A stretch of 64,000 bases of DNA from CAVZOY01 sp963777095 (lineage in GTDB: Bacteria > Actinomycetota > Actinomycetes > Mycobacteriales > Geodermatophilaceae): NCBI GenBank assembly GCA_963777095.1, contig CAVZOY010000002.1, positions 558,001-622,000 on the forward strand, in the 5' to 3' direction. The notes beneath the pieces were generated by a model, which saw nothing but the letters and a program-made list of their open reading frames with translations, was not told where the DNA came from and ran no database searches. This document shows, piece by piece, positions 1-7,878 of this stretch. A program made the translations under genes and the position numbers. The stretch's first letter is position 1. Each line of letters starts with the position of its first letter.

Positions 1-149
1 GCGGCCGCCGGCTGCTCCTGGGTCACGGGCGCCCCTCTGCGAGTACGGACAACGGGCCCATGATCGTCCCTCGCGGGCGTCTGCTGCCCCACCGGGGTCA
101 CCCGAGCGTGTTCGCTCCCACAGCAGGAGTTCTGCGCCGGTGTGATCGC

Positions 150-824
150 ATGGACGTCGTGCAGTGGTCGGTGGTGGTCCCCGCGAAGCGGCTGGCGCTC
201 GCCAAGACGCGGCTGCGGCCGGTGACCGCGGGACTGCAGGGCCTTGGCGTCGCGCACGCCGAGTTGGTCCTCGCCCTCCTGGCCGACACCGTCGAGGCCG
301 CCCTGCTCTGCCCCGCCGTCGACGCCGTCCTCGTGGTCACCGACGACCCGGCCGCCGAGCGGATCGTGCGGCGTCTGGGGGCGACCACCGCCGCGGACGA
401 ACCGGACGAGGGCCTCAATCCGGCACTCGTGCACGGCGCGGCGCGGCTCGACGGCCCGGTCGCGGCGCTGTCGTCCGATCTCCCCGCGCTGCGCCCCGAC
501 GAGCTCGGTGCGGCGCTCGCCGCCGCCGAGGCCGCCGGGCCCGGGTCGCCCCGTGCCTTCGTCGCGGACGAGCAGGGCCGGGGCACCACGCTGCTCACCG
601 CGGCCGGCGTGCCGCTGGACCCGCGGTTCGGGGCCGACTCCGCGGCGGCCCATCTCGAGAGCGGCGCCCGGCAGCTCGGCGGCGACTGGCCCGGCCTGCG
701 GCGCGACGTGGACACCGAGCAGGACCTGCAGGCCGCCGTCCAGCTGGGCGTGGGCCGGCACACCCATGACCTGCTCGCCGCCTTCCGCGACGCCCCCCGG
801 GCCGGGTCGGCCGCGGGCGGCTGA
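150..824 (+). CDS. cofC: 2-phospho-L-lactate/phosphoenolpyruvate guanylyltransferase
   Basis: This enzyme transfers GMP from GTP to phosphoenolpyruvate or phospholactate in coenzyme F420 side-chain synthesis (CofC/FbiD). The 224-residue protein begins MDVVQWSVVVPAKRL, the usual nucleotidyltransferase start with the PAK loop. It continues with LVVTDDPAAERI and ALSSDLPALRPDEL, the aspartates typical of the family's nucleotide and metal site. The reading frame is open upstream to base 60, but the extra 30 residues are unlike the family, so ATG 150 is preferred. It lies 29 bases before ppk1, the arrangement of Rv2983-Rv2984 in M. tuberculosis. No frame break is seen. Confidence 0.93.
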   Translation: MDVVQWSVVVPAKRLALAKTRLRPVTAGLQGLGVAHAELVLALLADTVEAALLCPAVDAVLVVTDDPAAERIVRRLGATTAADEPDEGLNPALVHGAARLDGPVAALSSDLPALRPDELGAALAAAEAAGPGSPRAFVADEQGRGTTLLTAAGVPLDPRFGADSAAAHLESGARQLGGDWPGLRRDVDTEQDLQAAVQLGVGRHTHDLLAAFRDAPRAGSAAGG

Positions 825-853
825 TCAGCCGCCGGGATGCCGCGTGCGGCACG

Positions 854-2947
854 ATGAAGCCCGTGACCTCCGAGGCCCTGCAGGCTGCTCCGACCGGCGC
901 GCGCAAGCGGCTGCCCCGCGACCGGTTCCTCAACCGCGAGCTGTCGTGGCTGGAGTTCAACTCCCGCGTGCTGGAGCTGGCCGAGGACGAGACCCTGCCG
1001 CTGCTCGAGCGGGTCAAGTTCCTGGCGATCTTCGCCAGCAACCTCGACGAGTTCTACATGGTCCGGGTCGCCGGGCTGAAGCGCCGGCAGAGCACCGGGC
1101 TGTCGGTCCGCTCCCCCGACGGGCTGACCATCCGCGAGCAGCTGGCGCAGGTCAACGCGCGCACCCAGGAGCTGGTCCAGCGGCAGGCCGACGTCTTCAA
1201 CGGCGACATCACCCGCCGCCTCGACGAGCAGGGCATCCGGATCGTGCACTGGGAGGACCTCGGAGACACCGAGGCGATGCGGCTGCGCGAGTACTTCCGC
1301 GACCAGGTGTTCCCCGTGCTCACCCCGCTGGCCGTCGACCCCGCGCACCCGTTCCCCTACATCAGCGGGCTGTCGCTCAACCTGGCCGTCTCGGTGCGCG
1401 ACCCTGACACCGGCGCCCCCCGCTTCGCGCGGGTGAAGGTGCCCAACAACGTGCCGCGCTTCGTGCCCGTGCAGGGGGAGGCGGCGACCAGCTTCCTGCC
1501 GCTCGAGGAGCTCATCGCCGCGCACCTCAACCAGCTCTTCCCGGGGCTCGACGTGCTGGAGCACCACGTCTTCCGCGTCACCCGCAACGCCGACTTCGAG
1601 GTCGAGGAGGACCGCGACGAGGACCTGCTCCAGGCCCTCGAGCGCGAGCTGGCGCGCCGCCGGTTCGGCCCCGCCGTCCGGCTGGAGGTCGCGGAGTCCA
1701 TGGACCCGGCGATCCTCGAGGTGCTGCTCTCCGAGCTCGAGGTCAACCCGGACGACGTCCTGCAGGTGCCCGGGCTGCTGGACCTCTCCTCGCTGTGGGC
1801 GCTGTACGACCTCGACCGGCCGGAGCTCAAGGACGACCCGTTCGTACCGGCCACGCACCCGCGGCTGTCGGAGGGCGAGTCCCCGAAGAGCGTCTTCTCG
1901 ACCCTTCGCGACGGCGACGTCCTGCTGCACCACCCGTACCACTCGTTCGCGACCAGCGTGCAGCGGTTCATCGAGCAGGCCGCCGCCGACCCGAACGTGC
2001 TGGCGATCAAGCTGACGCTCTACCGCACCTCCGGCGACTCGCCGATCGTGACCGCGCTCATCGAGGCGGCCGAGGCCGGCAAGCAGGTCGTCGTCCTCGT
2101 GGAGGTCAAGGCGCGGTTCGACGAGGAGGCCAACATCTCGTGGGCCCGGTCGCTGGAGCGCGCGGGGTGCCACGTCGTCTACGGCCTGGTGGGACTCAAG
2201 ACGCACTGCAAGACGGCCCTGGTGGTGCGCCGCGAGCAAGGGGTCATCCGGAGGTACTGCCACATCGGCACCGGCAACTACAACCCGAAGACGGCGCGCC
2301 TCTACGAGGACCTCGGCATCCTCACCGCCGACCCGCGCGTGGGCGCCGACCTGACCGACCTGTTCAACACGCTCACCGGCTACTCCCGGCAGACGACCTA
2401 CCGCACGCTCATGGTGGCGCCGCACGGCATCCGCAACGGCCTGATCGAGAAGATCCGCCGCGAGATCCGGCACGCCGAGGAGGGCCGGCCCGCCGGCATC
2501 CGGTTCAAGACCAACGCCCTGGTCGACGAGAAGATCATCGACGCGCTGTACGAGGCGTCGATCGCCGGCGTTCCGGTGGAGCTGCTGATCCGCAGCATCT
2601 GCGCGCTCCGACCCGGCGTCCCGGGCCTGTCCGAGAACATCCACGTCCGGTCGATCGTCGGCCGGTTCCTCGAGCACTCCCGGGTGATGAGCTTCGTCAA
2701 CGGCGGCGACCCGGAGTTCTGGCTGGGCAGCTCCGACCTCATGCACCGCAACCTCGACCGCCGCGTCGAGGTGCTGCTGCGGGTCTGCGACGAGGCGGCG
2801 CGCGCGCAGCTGAAGGATGCCCTCGACGCCTCGATGGCTCCGGACGTGAAGTGCTGGCACCTCGGCAGCGACGCGACCTGGACCCGCAGCGGCGAGGTGG
2901 ACTACCAGGCCGAGCTCATGGCGCGGGCGGGTGAGGGAGCTGCCTGA
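854..2947 (+). CDS. ppk: Polyphosphate kinase 1
   Basis: The enzyme reversibly polymerises the ATP gamma-phosphate into inorganic polyphosphate. At 697 residues it is full length for PPK1. The N-terminal domain has RFLNRELSWLEFNSRVLELA; the catalytic half has YRTSGDSPIVTALIEAAEAGKQVVVLVE written in family style. The phosphohistidine lies in HIGTGNYNPKTARLYEDLG, with His about residue 470. Arg and Lys residues for phosphate binding follow in IRRYCHIG and LKTHCKTALV. It follows cofC and overlaps the next gene by 17 bases, so the three are probably one transcript. The gene is intact. Polyphosphate and the neighbouring MutT1-type hydrolase are both linked to nucleotide balance under stress. Confidence 0.97.
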   Translation: MKPVTSEALQAAPTGARKRLPRDRFLNRELSWLEFNSRVLELAEDETLPLLERVKFLAIFASNLDEFYMVRVAGLKRRQSTGLSVRSPDGLTIREQLAQVNARTQELVQRQADVFNGDITRRLDEQGIRIVHWEDLGDTEAMRLREYFRDQVFPVLTPLAVDPAHPFPYISGLSLNLAVSVRDPDTGAPRFARVKVPNNVPRFVPVQGEAATSFLPLEELIAAHLNQLFPGLDVLEHHVFRVTRNADFEVEEDRDEDLLQALERELARRRFGPAVRLEVAESMDPAILEVLLSELEVNPDDVLQVPGLLDLSSLWALYDLDRPELKDDPFVPATHPRLSEGESPKSVFSTLRDGDVLLHHPYHSFATSVQRFIEQAAADPNVLAIKLTLYRTSGDSPIVTALIEAAEAGKQVVVLVEVKARFDEEANISWARSLERAGCHVVYGLVGLKTHCKTALVVRREQGVIRRYCHIGTGNYNPKTARLYEDLGILTADPRVGADLTDLFNTLTGYSRQTTYRTLMVAPHGIRNGLIEKIRREIRHAEEGRPAGIRFKTNALVDEKIIDALYEASIAGVPVELLIRSICALRPGVPGLSENIHVRSIVGRFLEHSRVMSFVNGGDPEFWLGSSDLMHRNLDRRVEVLLRVCDEAARAQLKDALDASMAPDVKCWHLGSDATWTRSGEVDYQAELMARAGEGAA

Positions 2948-3875
2948 CCGGTCCCCCGAGGGCGTCGTCGCGGCCGCGGGTGGCGTGCTCTGGCGGACGC
3001 GCGCCGACGGCACGATCGAGACCGTGCTGGTGCACCGGCCGAAATACGGCGACTGGTCGCTGCCCAAGGGCAAGCTCGACGCCGGCGAGCACGTGCTCCA
3101 GGCCGCCGTCCGCGAGGTGACGGAGGAGACCGGGGAGGGCGTCGTCCTCGGCCGCCGCAGCGTGCAGGTCCGGTACACGGTGCCCGACGGGCCCAAGCGG
3201 GTCGACTACTGGCTGATGCAGGCCTGCGGCGGCAGCTTCGCGGCCAACCGGGAGATCGACGAGCTCCGCTGGGTGCCCCTGGCGGAGGCCGCCGGTGTCG
3301 TCACGTACGACCACGACCGCGCCGTCCTGGCCGACGCGCTCCGGGACGACGTCCCACGGGCACCCACCCTGCTGCTGGTCCGGCACGGCAGTGCGGGCAG
3401 CCGCTCCGAGTGGGACGGCGACGACGACCTGCGACCGCTCGACGACAAGGGGCTGGGCCAGGCGCGGCGGCTGGCCGAGGTGCTGCCGCACTTCCGGCCG
3501 ACCGCGGTGTTCTCGGCGACCCGCACGCGCTGCACCCAGACCGTCGAGCCGCTCGCAGAGAAGCTGGGCCTCGAGGTGCAGCCGCTGGCCGCGCTGGGCG
3601 AGCCGGAGTTCGCCGACGACCCGCAGACCGGCCTGGCCGAGGTCGAGCGCCTCCTGGAGCCGCGGACCGAGCCCGGGGTCACCGTCGTGTGCAGCCAGGG
3701 CGGCGCGATCCCGTCGGTGCTCACGGCGCTCGGGGTGCGCTGGGAGGGCCTCGGCGGGCGGCTGTTCCCGCCGTGCGCCAAGGGCAGCGTGTGGGCGCTC
3801 GGCGGCCGGCCGAACGCCCTGGCCGCCGACTACTACCGCGACTTCACGCCGGACCCGGACGCCCCCTCCGACTGA
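2931..3875 (+). CDS. mutT1: Nudix hydrolase fused to histidine phosphatase (MutT1 type)
   Basis: This 314-residue two-domain protein resembles mycobacterial MutT1 (Rv2985). In that family the Nudix domain hydrolyses 8-oxo-GTP and diadenosine polyphosphates, and the C-terminal domain is a phosphoglycerate-mutase-like phosphatase. The Nudix box is visible around residues 45-67 (GKLDAGEHVL followed by REVTEETGE). The phosphatase RHG motif is at LLLVRHGSAGS near residue 149, and a second conserved segment is FSATRTRCTQT. The GTG start at 2931 lies inside the ppk end, giving a 17-base overlap that implies translational coupling. The gene is intact. Confidence 0.93.
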   Translation: MRELPDRSPEGVVAAAGGVLWRTRADGTIETVLVHRPKYGDWSLPKGKLDAGEHVLQAAVREVTEETGEGVVLGRRSVQVRYTVPDGPKRVDYWLMQACGGSFAANREIDELRWVPLAEAAGVVTYDHDRAVLADALRDDVPRAPTLLLVRHGSAGSRSEWDGDDDLRPLDDKGLGQARRLAEVLPHFRPTAVFSATRTRCTQTVEPLAEKLGLEVQPLAALGEPEFADDPQTGLAEVERLLEPRTEPGVTVVCSQGGAIPSVLTALGVRWEGLGGRLFPPCAKGSVWALGGRPNALAADYYRDFTPDPDAPSD

Positions 3876-3949
3876 GCCGGTGGTGGCCGGACTCACCGCC
3901 CGCCCGGCGCCGCGTGTGCCATCCTCGGAACGGGTCCGCCACCGGACTC

Positions 3950-3997
3950 CCGGACGAGTGCGCCGTACCCGGACAGCGACAAGACGGCGTCCAGGAG
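3950..3997 (+). promoter_or_regulatory. Guanidine-III (ykkC-III) riboswitch with ribosome-binding site
   Basis: Bases 3950-3990 match the known guanidine-III aptamer almost position for position as I remember it. The run is CCGGACGAG, then TGCGCCGTACCCGG, then GACAAGACGGCG. CCGG (3950-3953) and CCGG (3970-3973 region) form the first stem. CGCCGT (3961-3966) pairs with ACGGCG (3984-3989) to close the pseudoknot. The Shine-Dalgarno AGGAG (3993-3997) begins three bases after the pseudoknot, five bases before the GTG start at 4003. Guanidine binding is therefore expected to alter ribosome access. The downstream gene is the expected target, a guanidinium exporter. Confidence 0.9.
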
Positions 3998-4002
3998 TCG
4001 TC

Positions 4003-4317
4003 GTGTACTGGCTCGTCCTCGTCCTGTCCGGCGTCCTCGAAGCCGTCTGGGCCACCGCCCTCGGCCGGTCGGAGGGCTTCACCCGGCTCGCCCCCACCGC
4101 CGTGTTCGCGGCAGCCCTCGCGCTCAGCATGGGCGGCCTCGCCTACGCCATGCGCGGCCTGCAGGTCGGCACGGCGTACGCCGTGTGGGTGGGCATCGGA
4201 GCCGCCCTGACCGCCGGCTACGCGATGTGGGCCGGCGACGAGCCGGTGTCGGTGATCCGGGTGCTCCTGCTGGCCGGCATCGTCGGCTGCGTCGTCGGGC
4301 TCAAGCTCACCCACTGA
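4003..4317 (+). CDS. gdx: Small multidrug resistance family guanidinium exporter (SugE/Gdx)
   Basis: This 104-residue, four-helix SMR protein should export guanidinium in exchange for protons as an antiparallel dimer. The essential glutamate is in helix 1 (LVLSGVLEAVWATALG, Glu about residue 12). The SugE/Gdx signature GTAYAVWVGIGA is at residues 55-66, and the C-terminus GLKLTH is also family-like. The start is GTG 4003, chosen because AGGAG lies five bases upstream and a guanidine-III aptamer directly precedes it. The riboswitch separates Gdx from general EmrE-type drug exporters. It converges with leuD, with two bases between the stop codons. In M. tuberculosis this interval carries hupB instead. 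Confidence 0.93.
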   Translation: MYWLVLVLSGVLEAVWATALGRSEGFTRLAPTAVFAAALALSMGGLAYAMRGLQVGTAYAVWVGIGAALTAGYAMWAGDEPVSVIRVLLLAGIVGCVVGLKLTH

Positions 4318-4319
4318 GG

Positions 4320-4919
4320 TCAGAGGGCGGGCAGCGCCTTCGGCAGGAAGGACGGCCGGGCCGCCTCGAAGCGCTCGACCTCGTCGAGGTGCCGCTCGGT
4401 CAGGCCGACGTCGTCCAGACCCTCGAGCAGCCGCCAGCGGGTGTACTCGTCGATCTGGAACGGCACGACCGTGTCGCCGTAGCGGACCTCGTTCGCCTGG
4501 AGGTCGACGGTCACCGAGGTGGCGGGCTCCGCCTCGATGGCCGTCCACAGCGCCTCGACGTCGGCCTGCGGCAGCTGCACGGTCAGCAGGCCCGACTTGG
4601 TCGAGTTGTTGCGGAAGATGTCGGCGAACCGTGAGCTGATGACGACCCGGAAGCCACCGTCGAGCAGCGCCCAGCAGGCGTGCTCGCGGGACGAGCCGGT
4701 GCCGAAGTCGGGCCCGGCCACCAGGATCGTGGCCCCGGCACACTGCGGCTGGTTGAGGATGAAGTCGGGCTCGTTGGTGCGCCAGGCGACGAACAGCCCG
4801 TCCTCGAAGCCGCTGCGGGTGATCCGCTTGAGGTACTCGGCCGGGATGATCTGGTCGGTGTCGACGTTCGTCCGCCGCAGCGGGGCGGCGGTGCCGGTGT
4901 GCGTGGTGAAGGCGTCCAT
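4320..4919 (-). CDS. leuD: 3-isopropylmalate dehydratase small subunit
   Basis: This is the swivel subunit that pairs with LeuC to isomerise 2-isopropylmalate to 3-isopropylmalate in leucine synthesis. The protein is 199 residues, normal for LeuD. It starts MDAFTTHTGTAAPLRRTNVDTDQIIPAEYLK-like and contains the substrate-loop motif GTGSSREHACWALL near residue 70. It begins two bases after the leuC stop, so leuCD is one transcription unit on the minus strand. The gene is intact. Confidence 0.96.
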   Translation of the reverse strand: MDAFTTHTGTAAPLRRTNVDTDQIIPAEYLKRITRSGFEDGLFVAWRTNEPDFILNQPQCAGATILVAGPDFGTGSSREHACWALLDGGFRVVISSRFADIFRNNSTKSGLLTVQLPQADVEALWTAIEAEPATSVTVDLQANEVRYGDTVVPFQIDEYTRWRLLEGLDDVGLTERHLDEVERFEAARPSFLPKALPAL

Positions 4920-4921
4920 CG

Positions 4922-6346
4922 TCAGACTCCAGCGCTCTCGAGGGCCGGCTCCAGGTCGGCCGGGGCGGTCAGGTGGCCGGTCAGCGCGGTCGCGGCGGCG
5001 ACGGCCGGCGACACCAGGTGGGTGCGGCCGCCCTTGCCCTGGCGGCCCTGGAAGTTGCGGTTGCTCGTGGACGCCGAGCGCTCGCCCGGCTTGAGCTGGT
5101 CGGGGTTCATGCCGAGGCACATCGAGCAGCCCGCGCCGCGCCACTCGGCACCGGCCTCCAGGAAGACCCGGTCCAGGCCCTCCTCCTCGGCCTGCGCCTT
5201 GACGGCGACCGAGCCGGGAACGACGAGCATGCGCGTGTCGGCGTCGACCTTCTTGCCGCGGAGCAGCTCGGCGGCGACCCGCAGGTCCTCGATGCGGCCG
5301 TTGGTGCACGAGCCGAGGAAGACGGTGTCGACCTTGATCTCGCGCAGCGGCGTGCCGGCCTCGAGGCCCATGTAGGCCAGCGCCTGCTCGGCCGCGCGGC
5401 GGTCGCCCTCGTCGGCGATGGCGGCGGGGTCGGGCACCCGCTCGGAGATCGGCAGCCCCTGGCCGGGGTTGGTGCCCCAGGTGACGTAGGGGGTCAGCCC
5501 CGCGGCGTCGATGTGCACCTCGCGGTCGAAGACGGCGTCCTCGTCGGTGCGCAGGGTGCGCCAGTACTCGACCGCGGCGTCCCAGTCGGCGCCCTCCGGG
5601 GCGTGCGGACGGCCCGCCAGGTAGGCGAAGGTCGTCTCGTCGGGGGCGATGAGCCCGGCGCGGGCGCCGGCCTCGATCGACATGTTGCAGATCGTCATCC
5701 GGGCCTCCATCGACAGCGCCTCGATGGCGCTGCCGCGGTACTCGATGACGTGGCCCTGGCCGCCGCCGGTGCCGATCTGGGCGATGACGGCCAGGATGAC
5801 GTCCTTCGCGCTCACGCCGGCCGGCAGCTCGCCGTCGACGGTCACCGCCATCTGCTTCGGCCGGTACTGCGGCAGCGTCTGGGTGGCCAGCACGTGCTCG
5901 ACCTCGCTGGTGCCGATGCCGAAGGCCAGCGCGCCGAACGCGCCGTGCGTCGAGGTGTGGCTGTCGCCGCAGACGATCGTCATGCCCGGCTGGGTGAGAC
6001 CGAGCTGCGGGCCGATCACGTGCACGATGCCCTGGTCGCGGTCGCCCATCGGGGCCAGCCGGATGCCGAACTCGGCGGCGTTGCGGCGCAGCGCCTCGAC
6101 CTGCGCCCGGCTGACCGGGTCGGCGATCGGCGCGAGGATGTCCAGCGTCGGGACGTTGTGGTCCTCGGTGGCCATCGTCAGGTCCGGACGGCGGACCGTG
6201 CGGCCGGCGGCGCGCAGGCCGTCGAAGGCCTGCGGGCTGGTGACCTCGTGCACGAGGTGCAGGTCGATGTAGAGGAGGTCCGGCTCCCCCTCGGCGCTGC
6301 GGACGACGTGGGCGTCGTAGACCTTCTCCGCCAGGGTCCTGGCCAC
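4922..6346 (-). CDS. leuC: 3-isopropylmalate dehydratase large subunit
   Basis: This aconitase-family [4Fe-4S] subunit is 474 residues, standard for LeuC. Cluster cysteines are visible in FLGSCTNGRIEDL and in the GCSMCLGMNPD segment near the C-terminus. Substrate motifs TEDHNVPT and CGDSHTSTHGAFG lie in the N-terminal third. Translation starts at GTG 6346, preceded by a GGAGGT ribosome-binding site on the minus strand. The promoter region is shared with the divergent IclR gene and contains a perfect inverted repeat at 6376-6390. This is the arrangement in which NdgR/LtbR-type regulators control leuCD. Confidence 0.97.
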   Translation of the reverse strand: MARTLAEKVYDAHVVRSAEGEPDLLYIDLHLVHEVTSPQAFDGLRAAGRTVRRPDLTMATEDHNVPTLDILAPIADPVSRAQVEALRRNAAEFGIRLAPMGDRDQGIVHVIGPQLGLTQPGMTIVCGDSHTSTHGAFGALAFGIGTSEVEHVLATQTLPQYRPKQMAVTVDGELPAGVSAKDVILAVIAQIGTGGGQGHVIEYRGSAIEALSMEARMTICNMSIEAGARAGLIAPDETTFAYLAGRPHAPEGADWDAAVEYWRTLRTDEDAVFDREVHIDAAGLTPYVTWGTNPGQGLPISERVPDPAAIADEGDRRAAEQALAYMGLEAGTPLREIKVDTVFLGSCTNGRIEDLRVAAELLRGKKVDADTRMLVVPGSVAVKAQAEEEGLDRVFLEAGAEWRGAGCSMCLGMNPDQLKPGERSASTSNRNFQGRQGKGGRTHLVSPAVAAATALTGHLTAPADLEPALESAGV

Positions 6347-6375
6347 TGCTACCTCCGGGGTGACATGACTAGCCG

Positions 6376-6390
6376 TCTCACACAGTGAGA
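6376..6390. promoter_or_regulatory. Candidate IclR/NdgR operator between leuC and ndgR
   Basis: TCTCAC-ACA-GTGAGA is a perfect 6-bp inverted repeat with a 3-base spacer. It lies 30 bases upstream of leuC and about 16 bases upstream of the likely regulator start at 6406. IclR regulators commonly bind such sites between themselves and a divergent target. That the resident IclR protein binds here is inference from position. Confidence 0.55.
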
Positions 6391-6405
6391 TGCCAGTATT
6401 GCTGT

Positions 6406-7107
6406 GTGGGACAGCCTAACCCCGTCGCGGTTCTGGACAAAGCAGTTGCCATCCTCGCCGCCGTCTCCGAGGAGCCGGCGACCCTGACCGAGCTCGTCGC
6501 GCGCACCGGCATTCCCCGGGCGACGGCGCACCGGCTGGCCGTGGCGCTCGAGGGACACCGCCTGGTGCGGCGCACCGAGGACGGCTCGTGGACGACCGGA
6601 CCGGGACTCGTCGAGCTCGCCCGCGGTGGCACCGACCTGGCCGAGGTGGCCGAGCGCCACCTCGTGGCGCTGCGTGACGCGAGCGGCGAGAGCGCGCAGC
6701 TCTACGTGCGCGACGGCGCGACCCGGGTGTGCGTCGCGGCGGCCGAGCGGACCTCCGGACTGCGCGACACCGTCCCGGTGGGCGCGCGGCTGCCCATGAC
6801 CGCGGGGTCGGCGGCGCACGCGCTGCTCGCCTTCACGCCGGTCGAGGAGGTCAACCGGCTGCTGCCCAACGCCAGCTTCACCGCACGCACGCTGCTCGAC
6901 GTCCGCCGCCGCGGGTGGGCGCACAGCGTGGCCGAGCGCGAGCCCGGCGTCGCCTCGCTCTCGGCGCCGGTGCGGGACGCGACCGGCACGGTGCTCGGCG
7001 CGGTCTCGATCTCCGGACCGGTCGAGCGGCTCGGCCGGCGCCCCTCCCCCGAGGTCGTCGGCGCGGTGCTCGAGGCCGCGGCGGCCATCTCGCGCGCCGC
7101 GCGCTAG
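6406..7107 (+). CDS. ndgR: IclR-family transcriptional regulator of leucine genes (NdgR type)
   Basis: This 233-residue regulator has an N-terminal winged helix-turn-helix (PATLTELVARTGIPRATAHR) and a C-terminal IclR effector domain (VPVGARLPMTAGSAAHALL, then GVASLSAPVRD). The protein starting VLDKAVAIL is close to NdgR of Streptomyces and LtbR of Corynebacterium, which sit divergent to leuCD and control them. The frame opens at GTG 6385, but GTG 6406 aligns better with the family and leaves the inverted repeat outside the gene. It converges with the MOSC gene and overlaps its end by 4 bases. The gene is intact. Confidence 0.9.
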   Translation: MGQPNPVAVLDKAVAILAAVSEEPATLTELVARTGIPRATAHRLAVALEGHRLVRRTEDGSWTTGPGLVELARGGTDLAEVAERHLVALRDASGESAQLYVRDGATRVCVAAAERTSGLRDTVPVGARLPMTAGSAAHALLAFTPVEEVNRLLPNASFTARTLLDVRRRGWAHSVAEREPGVASLSAPVRDATGTVLGAVSISGPVERLGRRPSPEVVGAVLEAAAAISRAAR

Positions 7108-7808
7108 AGGAGGCGCACCGGGTCGGCGACCCGGACGCTGCCGCCGCGCTCGACGAGGGCGCGGATCCCGAAGAGCGTGTCCCGCTCTCGGCCCAGCATC
7201 CGCAGCAGCCCGTCGTCCGCGGGCTCGCCCCCGTCGACGAGGTCGACCATCCGGCAGCGCGTCATCCCGCCGTCCGGACGCAGGACGACGTTGGCGCCCA
7301 GTGCGAGCAGCCGGCCGTCCCACCCGTCCTCCGCGAAGCCGGTGCCGTCGACGTCCAGGACGACGTTGGCGCGGAACCGCGACACGTCGACCGGCGCACC
7401 GAGCAGCTCGGCGACGCGGCGCAACGCGGCGGTCGTGACCACGTGCACGGGTGCCTCGTCGTGGTGCGGCACGTCGGTCTCCGGCGCCAGCCGCAGGGGC
7501 CGGCCGAGGACGCCCGAGACGAGCGCGTCGGCGGCCGCCGTCCCCGCGACGGCCGAGCGCCCGTCGGGGGTTGTCACGACGGGCGCGCCGCCGCCCGAGG
7601 TCGCCGAGAGGCCGAGCAGACCGTCGACGCGACGGAAGCGGCGCGTGGTCTTGCCACTTCCGATGCCGCCGTCCTCGGTGTAGACAGCCCAGCTCCGGTC
7701 ACCCACGAGTCCACGCGGCTCGACGACCGCTCCTCCCAGCGCCTCGCCGGCGAGGGACTTCACCGGGTAGCGGGCCAGCGCGGCCACGCGGCCGAGGTCG
7801 GAGGTCAC
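7104..7808 (-). CDS. MOSC-domain protein
   Basis: The 234-residue protein has an N-terminal beta-barrel segment (VAALARYPVKSLAGEALGGAVVEPRGLVGDRSWAV in family style) and a C-terminal MOSC domain (FRANVVLDVDGTGFAEDGWDG). MOSC proteins bind or transfer sulfur in molybdenum-cofactor chemistry, as in mARC and the MoCo sulfurase C-terminus. The usual MOSC cysteine is present in the MTRCRMVDLV segment. GTG 7808 is chosen because residues further upstream are low-complexity and antisense to the neighbouring gene. The gene is divergent from a molybdopterin oxidoreductase 70 bases away, which supports a molybdenum-related role. Substrate unknown. Confidence 0.85.
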   Translation of the reverse strand: MTSDLGRVAALARYPVKSLAGEALGGAVVEPRGLVGDRSWAVYTEDGGIGSGKTTRRFRRVDGLLGLSATSGGGAPVVTTPDGRSAVAGTAAADALVSGVLGRPLRLAPETDVPHHDEAPVHVVTTAALRRVAELLGAPVDVSRFRANVVLDVDGTGFAEDGWDGRLLALGANVVLRPDGGMTRCRMVDLVDGGEPADDGLLRMLGRERDTLFGIRALVERGGSVRVADPVRLL

Positions 7809-7878
7809 GGTGGGCCATTCTCCCGGGACGCGCGGAGCGGGGGTTCTCGGACCGGCCGGTCGGCGCGAGACTGGCCGC

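Noticed and set aside
60..149. N-terminal extension of cofC to the ATG at 60
   Set aside because: The additional 30 residues do not resemble the family start, and MDVVQWSVVVPAK at 150 does.
98..3196. A 1032-residue open frame antisense to cofC and ppk1
   Set aside because: It is a GC-rich shadow frame. It has no domain, and the opposite strand carries clear enzymes.
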